NCBI RefSeq assembly: GCF_000203815.1
Contig: NW_004457624.1
Location: 2,170,001 to 2,234,000, forward strand
Origin: Cavenderia fasciculata
Lineage: Eukaryota; Evosea; Eumycetozoa; Acytosteliales; Cavenderiaceae
DNA length: 64,000 bases
Direction of reading: 5' to 3'
Made by a program: the position numbers and the translations under genes. Under the pieces are notes generated by a model. The model saw nothing but the letters and a program-made list of their open reading frames with translations, was not told where the DNA came from and did not search any database. Positions 56,959 to 64,000 of this stretch are shown piece by piece (the first letter of the stretch is position 1; each line of letters starts with the position of its first letter).

Positions 56959-57482
56959 TTAAGAAACTGTTTGCCTTGGTTTACTACCCAATGACAATGT
57001 AGTTTTACTGTTTGGTTTGGTATTATTAGTAGTTGACGTAGTCAAGGTTATAGTGTTATTATGATTAGTATTATTTAATATTTGATTTTTTGGTGGAGTT
57101 GATTTAATTCTTAATGCAATATTTTTCTTGGTGTTTGGTGATTCTTCATTGTTACTATTTGGAGGTGATGGTGATGGAGTTGATGTTGCAGGTGGTGAAG
57201 GAGAAGAGGTAGCTAATTGTTGAGTTGGTGATTCTTGTTTCACATCCATACTATCCAACATATCATTATCTTGAAAATCAAATTCTAAACTATTATTTTG
57301 TTGTTGAGGTTCTTGTTGTTGTTGTTGCTGTTGTTGTTGAGGTTGCATTGGTACTTGTTGAATTGTTGGTATTGGTAAAACTATTTTTTGAGCTAATGGT
57401 TGTTGTTGTTGAGCAGGAGGTCGCTGAACAGGTGGAACTGCTGGTGCTGCTGCCGGTTGTTTAGCAGGAACAGTATTATTAA

Positions 57483-57528
<46 letters not shown>

Positions 57529-58231
57529 TGGAGTATAAGATTGAGAATAATCATGTTTAACAGTAGGCACATGATGAGAAAGTCCAAGACCAAATCTAGC
57601 ACCAAATAGTTTGAGACATCGTTTTATACCATCACTGATGGCGCATTTCTTGCCATTGTCAATAGTCAGTTGATGTGGATCGGCCGGGTTGATTGAAGTG
57701 CGGTTGGCACTACCAATATCCTCTCTATATGATCCATCTTTTAACGTTAATCGAACAAGTGCACTACACGAAATAACTAGTGTGCCGTCTTCATGTAGTG
57801 TCGATGAACTTAGACACACATCTTTAACCTGAAATGACCATCCATCTCTTCCAAATGCTTCATTTGCATCTCTTGTAATATCATCAATCTTTACATATGA
57901 TATATCACCTAAAGACAAAATAAATATTAGTTTTAAACATCATCTCTTTGTTGTTTGTTGTATTTATCTTTTGCTTACCTATTTTATTACCCCAATTATT
58001 AGAGTATACTTTTGGAGGTTTCAAATTGAGTAGCTTTGCAATCTCTTCTCTTTGTTTATCTGTAAATTGTCTGTTACCAAAAAGTGGAACATTATTCAAT
58101 GCCGTTTGGTGTTGGTATACTATATGTTTGCTTGCATCTGCTCCCATATCAACTACTGTCATTTGTTGTTGTTGTTGTTGCGTGTCATCTGTTGTTGCTG
58201 CAACTTGATTATTATTATTATTAGTGTCCAT
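56959..58231 (-). CDS. rad52: RAD52 recombination mediator
   Basis: Two exons (58231-57979, 57908-56959) give 400 aa. The annealing domain spans about 50-190: FGNRQFTDKQREEIAKLL, then DISYVKIDDITRDANEAFG, GWSFQVKDVC, CSALVRLTLKDGSYREDIG, DGIKRCLKLFG. These match the N-terminal undecamer-forming domain of RAD52, which anneals ssDNA and mediates strand exchange. The usual YIxGWKVI-type start of the domain is split by the intron. The C-terminal half is low complexity: an Asn run encoded by an ATT array (57480-57530), then Pro/Gln/Ser/Thr, with no clear RAD51-binding motif visible to me. The start MDTNNNNNQV is the only Met upstream in frame. Confidence 0.95.
57475..57532. repeat. (ATT)n run coding poly-Asn in rad52
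   Basis: TATTATTAATATTATT and then about 15 ATT units on the plus strand; on the minus strand they code an Asn run in the linker after the annealing domain. Confidence 0.85.
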
Positions 58232-58680
58232 GACAATGACTATGACTATGACTTATCTATTTGTACAAACAATAAATAATTATAGAAAAAGAAAAAAGAT
58301 ACAATTAATTCGCAAAGAGTGTGATAATTTGCAAATTCTTGGAATAAATTTGTTGGCTTAAGTTCAGTCGTAGAAGTATCTTCAAAAGAGTATACCAACG
58401 ACTACAGCACTCTTTACCTTCAACTATGTATCGATCTATATCTAATGTGTGATGGTATCATAACAAACTATATAAACATGTTATATAGTTGGGAGTTATT
58501 TATTTGTTTGTCAAAGATAGAAGGTCATAAAAAAAGAAGTGTAATTTTTGTTTCCCACCAAACAGAGATGAGGGACAAACATTTAATTAAAATTACAGGT
58601 TTTATGATCATTCATCAATATATTTGTATTATTACTTTTTATTATTCATTCGTCTTTTCAGAGATAATATAGTTCGTTAG

Positions 58681-58714
<34 letters not shown>
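58232..58714. other. Divergent intergenic region between rad52 and vps20
   Basis: AT-rich, with TATATATATATATA and a (GA)n run (58681-58712) directly before the VPS20 ATG. No other gene is seen; a short frame at 58445-58672 lacks coding character. Confidence 0.5.
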
Positions 58715-58715
<1 letters not shown>

Positions 58716-59734
58716 TGGGAGTATTTTATTCATTTTGTGGAGGGGAGGGAAGAAAGGGTAACGGTATCAGTAATACAGACAAGGCTGTATTGGATTTAAA
58801 GGTTCAAAGAGACAAGTTAAAACAATATCAAGTTCAAGTATGTGATGTTATATATAATATATGATTGATTAGTAAAAGTATACTTACTTTGCTTTTATTT
58901 TTAGATTAATATAGTAATACAAAAAGAAATAGAGATAGCTAAAGAATGTACAAAGACAAAGAAGAGGAATCAAGCATTATTGGCACTAAAGAAGAAAAAA
59001 TACCAAGAGAAACTGTTGGATGATACCAATCAAAATCTTATAAACATTCAAGAGATGATATCAAAGATTGAGTTGGCAGAGTTCCAAGTCAAGATATTCG
59101 ATAGTCTCAAGAAGGGTAACACGGCACTCAACGCACTTCAAAAGGAAATGTCTCTCGAAGATGTAGAGAATCTAATGGCAGAGACTGAAGATGCTATTGC
59201 CTATCAAAATGAAATATCAGCTGCCCTCGCTGGTCAATTCTCACCAGAGGAAGAGGATTCACTCTTGGAAGAATTGGAAGCAATGGAGAAACAAATGACT
59301 CAATTTCCAAAAGTACCAAACAACAAATTGGATGTCAATCTCGATCATATTATTCCAGGTAAGAATAATAATATTATTATCCCTTCTCTATATTACTATA
59401 TATATTTATATTTATAAATCTATCTTATTTATTTATTTATACATCTCAAAATCATCATCAAACTAATCAAATAGTTAAATTACCATTATTTTCAGCTGTA
59501 GAACAACCAACTAAACAAGCAGTTCAAATTGGTGGTGAAAGTAGTACTAGTACTACTAGTACGAGTAAAGTTGAAGTTGAACCAGAACAACTTGTAAATG
59601 TAGAAGATATTAAACCAATTGATGTTGATCAAGATGACGATATTCAAGAAGAAGAACAAGAAGAAGAAGAAGAAGAGGAAATTGAAAAAGTAGTAAAAGA
59701 AAAACCAAAGAAACAATTGGAAATGGCAATGTAA
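58715..59734 (+). CDS. vps20: ESCRT-III subunit VPS20/CHMP6
   Basis: Three exons (58715-58837, 58905-59358, 59496-59734) give 271 aa. MGVFYSF gives an N-terminal Gly and Ser suited to N-myristoylation, as in CHMP6. A basic helical hairpin (residues 25-95: KAVLDLKVQRDKLKQYQVQ, KKRNQALLALKKKKYQEKLL) and an acidic C-terminal half (FSPEEEDSLLEELEAMEKQM, then an EEEE tract) are the Snf7-fold pattern. VPS20 links ESCRT-II to Snf7 polymerisation on endosomes. It is slightly longer than human CHMP6 (201 aa) because of an acidic, Ser/Thr-rich insert in exon 3. The final KPKKQLEMAM could form a short interaction motif. Confidence 0.92.
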
Positions 59735-59830
59735 TATAATGAATATAGGATTGACAAAAATAAATTGTCACACAAACACATATGTACAGGTTTAAAAAGA
59801 AATATTTATTGGATCGCGATTTAGTTTGTT

Positions 59831-60831
59831 TTATTTTGGAGATAATAGAATAAGAGTAATTTCAGGATCACAAAATAATCTTAGTGGTGGGTGAGTAGCA
59901 AGACCACGATTAACATAAAGATTAAAAGGTCTTTCAGGTCTAGTTTCTTGTTCCAATATATGATGACCTCTTGCCCATTCCCAATTCTTTACCACTTTTC
60001 TTGGATAGGATATTCTGACTAGTTCACGTTTTGGTAGAATACGAGTCATCAATTTATCTAGTATTGGAAGAATTGGTCTACCATTTGGAAAACAAACTTG
60101 ACCACCATGTGTATGTCCAGATAGTTGAAGATCAATCTCAAACTCGACCAAATCTTTTGCACTGTCTGGATTATGTGACAGGACAATACGAGGACGATTA
60201 GGTTCCTCCAACGACTCTTTGACTTGATCCACCAAAAAGTTGACACGTTTTCTACTATAATCACCAAGTCCTACCAATTGAATACGTCCTTTTCCCTTTC
60301 CCATTGGATATGCCACTTGATTATGTAATAGTGTCATATCGGTCTTTTCAAATGCCTTTGTTATCAATTCAGCTCCATGACTTGTTTTATAATCATGATT
60401 ACCAAGTATATTATAAATTCCATATTTTGCCTAAAAAAACATGAACAAACAAATGTTAATAATCAATAATTATACTAATAATAATAGTTTTGTTTGTTTG
60501 TTTGTTTTACCTTTAATCTATTTAAATGTTTATCAATTAATTGATGTATTGGTTCAGGTTCTCTTTGTACAAAGTCACCAGTGATGACGATGATATCGGG
60601 CTTCAAAGCATTCACTTTTTCAATAACTCTGTCTAGGAATGCATCTTGGATACGAATGGGTAGATGGTCATAATGAATATCGGATATCTGAACCATAGTG
60701 ACTCGTTCCTCTAAATGTTCAAGTTCAAGTGCCAACGTCTCTACCTGTAATCGTTGTGGAAACATCCATTTAATCACAGCTATTATATATTTTAATACAA
60801 ATCTAATACATTTTTCTATTATCTCTTTCAT
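59831..60831 (-). CDS. Membrane-anchored calcineurin-like metallophosphoesterase (YkuE/YaeI type)
   Basis: Two exons (60831-60511, 60430-59831) give 306 aa. A hydrophobic helix at about 8-24 (CIRFVLKYIIAVIKWMF) likely anchors it in a membrane. Metal-binding motifs in order: QISDIHYD (51-53), TGDFV, YNILGNHDYKT (exon 2 start), VLSHNPD and LSGHTHGGQVC. The arrangement and the late HGGQ match the bacterial YkuE/YaeI and related eukaryotic phosphoesterases. The substrate is unknown; UDP-diacylglucosamine-type or lipid phosphoesters are known for some relatives. Expected product: a two-metal phosphohydrolase facing one side of an internal membrane. Confidence 0.88.
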
Positions 60832-61129
60832 CCTCTCCCTCTCTCTCTTAATTATTATATTACAACTAGTTAAATAATAAACAATGCAAATGCTGCAAAG
60901 TAGGTGTATTTATAATTCGTCTTTTTCAATGACTCATCTTGATCACCCCCAAATTAAATTAAAAAAAAACAAGTAAATCACTTTCATTTAATAAAAGATA
61001 CATACAAATAGATAAATAGATAGATAGATTACCTGATGATCTAGATATATAAAGAAGAATACTAAGAAGAAGAAGAAGATAGTAGAGTAGTTGTAAATAG
61101 AATAGAATAGAGAATATAAGATATATAAA

Positions 61130-62244
61130 ATGAAAAGACAAGGAGGAGGAGGAGGAGATAAAAAGAGAATATATACATATAAATCACCATGGACTATATA
61201 TGGATTGAGTTGGTGTACAAGATTAAATCAACCTTTTAGATTGGCAGTTGGATCATTTCTAGAAAACTATTCAAACAAGGTTGAAATTATACAGCTCAAT
61301 GAAGAGTCTGATCAGTTTGAAGTACTATGTGGCTTTGAACATCCATACCCACCAACAAAATGTATGTGGATACCCGACAAGAATGCAAGTAGACCCGACT
61401 TGTTGGCAACTACCGGTGATTATCTACGTCTATGGGAATTTCAATCATCTACCAAAGAATCTTCAAAACCTTCAATACGAATGAAAACTCTATTATCTGC
61501 TGTAAATATATAGAATAATATAGAATATAAGAAATAATAATAATAATAATAATAATGATCTATTCTAACCTTACCTTTCTATTTCTTTTCTTATAGAATA
61601 AGAATAGTGAATTTTGTGCACCATTATCATCATTTGATTGGAATGAAACAGATCCATCATTATTGGCAACATCAAGTATAGATACAACATGTACAATTTG
61701 GAATATAGAAACTGGACAACCGAAAACACAATTGATAGCACATGATAAAGAGGTATTTGATGTAGCATTTGCAAGAGGTGTTGATTTGTTTGCATCGGTC
61801 GGTGCCGATGGATCACTTAGAATGTTTGATCAGAGAAACTTGGAACACTCCACCATTATATATGAAACACCCAAATTTACACCATTGCTACGGTTGTGTT
61901 GGAACAAACAGGATCCAAACTACCTAGCCACCATTCAACAAGACAGTCCAACCATTATTATATTAGATATACGTGTCCCGTCGGTACCGGCCGCAGAACT
62001 AACCTTTCATAGGGGTCCTGTCAACGGTATTGCTTGGGCACCTCATTCAAGTTGTCATATTTGTACAGTAGCCGATGACAGACAAGCTCTCATTTGGGAT
62101 TTATCATCTCTGCCAAAACCAATCGAAGATCCACTACTAACCTACGGTGCCGAAGCTGAAATCAATCAATTAAATTGGTCTTCAAGTCAACCTGATTGGA
62201 TTTCAATTGCTTTTGGTGAAGGTTTACAAATTCTAAAAGTTTAA
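61130..62244 (+). CDS. dcaf7: DCAF7/WDR68 (AN11/TTG1) WD40 protein
   Basis: Two exons (61130-61501, 61597-62244) give 339 aa, the family's usual length. [55 protein letters not shown], then [54 protein letters not shown], and near the end [23 protein letters not shown] are near-invariant DCAF7 blocks across plants, animals and fungi. It is a propeller scaffold that binds DYRK/HIPK kinases and the CUL4-DDB1 ligase. The N-terminus has an extra Gly run (QGGGGGD). The last repeat reads [17 protein letters not shown], as in orthologues. Confidence 0.96.
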
Positions 62245-62464
62245 AATAAACATAGTAGCAAAGTACTATATTAATCAAAAAAAAAAAAAATTAAAAAAAT
62301 AGAAAAAAAAAAAAAAGTTGATGTTCAACACACAAAAGGTGAAAGATTGATGATCAATGTTAATTTAATTTAAAAAACAAGAGAAAGTTATTATATAATA
62401 ACCTTTATATATATAAAAAAGATAAGACAAGATAGAGAGAGATAATATAATTTAAATTTTAGAA

Positions 62465-63837
62465 ATGACAAGAGATGAAACAAAAGGAATTAAATCATAT
62501 TATGTATCAAAGATTGAAGAATTAGAGATTAGAGTAAATGAAAAGTCACAAGATCTTAGAAGATTGGAAGCACAGAGAAATGAATTAAATAATCGTGTTA
62601 GAATGCTTAAAGAGGAGCTTCAATTGCTTACTAATCCAGGTTCGCATGTAGCAGAGGTTGTAAAGTTGATGGGTAGAAACAAGGTGTTGGTCAAGGTCAA
62701 CCCAGAAGGAAAGTTTGTCGTAGATATCGACCCATCGATCGATGTCTCCAAACTCACTCCATCCACCAGAGCTGCTTTAAAGCACGAATCCTACACACTT
62801 CATCGTATCCTACCAAACAAGATCGATCCATTGGTCAGTTTGATGAAGGTCGAAAAGATACCAGACTCTACCTATGATATGGTCGGTGGTTTGGACAAGC
62901 AGATTAAAGAGATTAAAGAGGTTATAGAGTTGCCAATCAAACATCCAGAGTTGTTTGAAAGTCTTGGTATCGCTCAACCAAAAGGTGTATTATTATATGG
63001 CCCACCAGGTACCGGCAAGACTTTGTTGGCTCGTGCCGTCGCTCATCACACAGATTGTACATTTATTAGAGTTTCTGGTTCAGAATTGGTTCAAAAATAT
63101 ATTGGTGAAGGTTCTCGTATGGTTAGAGAATTATTTATTATGGCTAGGTAAATAGAAACAAAGAATAATAATAGTATTAGAAAAACTTACTTACTTTCTT
63201 AATATTTGTTTATTTATTTTAATTTTTTTAGAGAACATGCACCAAGTATTATTTTTATGGATGAAATTGATTCTATTGGTTCATCTAGAATTGAAAGTGG
63301 ATCTGGTAGCAGTGATAGTGAAGTACAAAGAACAATGTTGGAATTATTGAATCAATTGGATGGTTTTGAAAGCACAAAGAATATCAAGGTTTTAATGTGT
63401 ACCAATCGTATTGATATTTTGGATCCAGCTCTTCTTCGTCCAGGTAGAATTGATAGAAAGATTGAATTCCCAAATCCAGGTGATGCTGTAAGGAATAGGA
63501 AAAAAAAAGAAAAAAAAATAGAAAATATGAATGAAATAATATTAATCATTTATTATTCTTTTTTATTTATTTATTTATTTTTTAGGGACGTTTGGATATT
63601 GTAAAGATTCATTCAAGAAAAATGAATTTGACAAGAGGTATTAACCTTAAAAAGATTTCAGACAAGATGAATGGTGCTTCTGGTGCAGAAATCAAGGCTG
63701 TTTGTACTGAGGCTGGTATGTATGCTCTCAGAGAAAGAAGAATCCATGTCAGTCAAGAAGATTTTGAAATGGCTGTATCAAAGGTCATGAAGAAGGATTC
63801 CGAACAAAACATGTCTCTCAACAAATTATGGAAGTAA
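62465..63837 (+). CDS. psmC5: PSMC5/Rpt6, 26S proteasome regulatory ATPase
   Basis: Three exons (62465-63147, 63232-63487, 63586-63837) give 396 aa. An N-terminal coiled coil ([20 protein letters not shown]) and OB fold ([17 protein letters not shown]) precede the AAA domain: GPPGTGKT (Walker A, about 185), [14 protein letters not shown] (Walker B), [34 protein letters not shown] and the C-terminal MSLNKLWK tail distinguish Rpt6 from other Rpt subunits. Rpt6 is one of six ATPases that unfold substrates in the 19S base. D. discoideum has this gene as a Tat-binding-protein homologue. A very conserved, normal-length protein. The leader (62400-62464) has TATATATA and GATAAGA-type repeats. Confidence 0.97.
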
Positions 63838-64000
63838 ATCAAAAAAAAAAAGAAAAAAAATCAAAACAAAACAAATCAAATCAAAACAAATCGAATTGTT
63901 TACTTTTATATATATAATACAAAATTGGAAATAATAATAAAAAATTAAATTAAATGTAAAAAAAATCAACAAAAAAAAAAAAAGAGAGAGAGGATCAAAA
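63838..64000. other. 3' flank of psmC5
   Basis: AT-rich tail with A-runs and AATAAT/AATAAA-like stretches near 63910-63950 that could serve as polyadenylation signals. Nothing else is seen before the window ends. Confidence 0.5.

Noticed and set aside
1-64000. tRNA genes, rRNA, dictyostelid class I RNAs and their usual upstream box
   Set aside because: I scanned for GTTCGAATC-type T arms, CCTTACAGCAA and ACCCATAA-like boxes and saw none, but a hand scan can miss diverged copies; a covariance-model search would settle it.

Overview
This window is nuclear DNA from a dictyostelid social amoeba (Amoebozoa, Dictyostelium/Polysphondylium/Cavenderia type). The signs are very AT-rich intergenic DNA with homopolymer and trinucleotide tracts, short introns (about 55-110 nt) with GTAAGT/GTATGT donors and T-rich acceptors, A-rich start contexts, and long Asn, Gln, Ser and Thr runs inside otherwise conserved proteins. 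Species cannot be fixed from the sequence alone. I found no tRNA, rRNA or CRISPR array.

Layout. 1-1000 (-) is a decayed Cys-rich secreted-protein gene. 1045-3231 (+) is a four-exon gene that appears to fuse a cyclophilin-like domain to a histidine phosphatase. 3306-4762 (-) is a poorly resolved zinc-finger/LRR-like gene. 5008-8342 (-) is a long coiled-coil protein. 8540-10020 holds a retroelement-like relic and a broken ankyrin-like gene. 10161-13680 (-) is an NDR/AGC-family kinase. 13.7-18 kb is a sparse, regulatory-looking stretch with a broken small secreted-protein gene, a saposin-type gene and, at 17989-19248, a LEA-like repeat protein.

The core of the window is housekeeping. DDX54/Dbp10 helicase (-) lies head to head with the very large UTP20 gene (+, 23450-33207), and both act in ribosome biogenesis. 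Two more relics follow (a surface beta-protein and a KCTD/T1-TLD protein). CCT6 (-) is then divergent from a ubinuclein/Hpc2-type histone chaperone subunit (+). After that come a membrane J-protein, an EI24-like protein, an SLC35-type transporter, COX11, the Mtr4 helicase and a small broken gene.

The right end has a PBX-like homeobox gene (-), a TRAF7 orthologue (+), RAD52 (-), the ESCRT-III subunit VPS20/CHMP6 (+), a membrane-anchored metallophosphoesterase (-), DCAF7/WDR68 (+) and the proteasome ATPase PSMC5/Rpt6 (+).

The genes do not form an operon or one pathway. Functional links visible here are nuclear RNA processing (DDX54, UTP20, Mtr4, a CWC27-like cyclophilin domain), chromatin and repair (ubinuclein, RAD52), proteostasis (CCT6, J-protein, PSMC5) and signalling/development (NDR-like kinase, homeobox, TRAF7, DCAF7). 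I did not find a clearly new multi-gene system. The most unusual single item is the cyclophilin-histidine phosphatase fusion, followed by the TRAF7 RING with a substituted metal ligand, the decayed accessory genes clustered between housekeeping genes, and several non-coding elements with inverted-repeat or GC-rich structure. Exon coordinates were worked out by hand from splice consensus and reading phase, so they are predictions.
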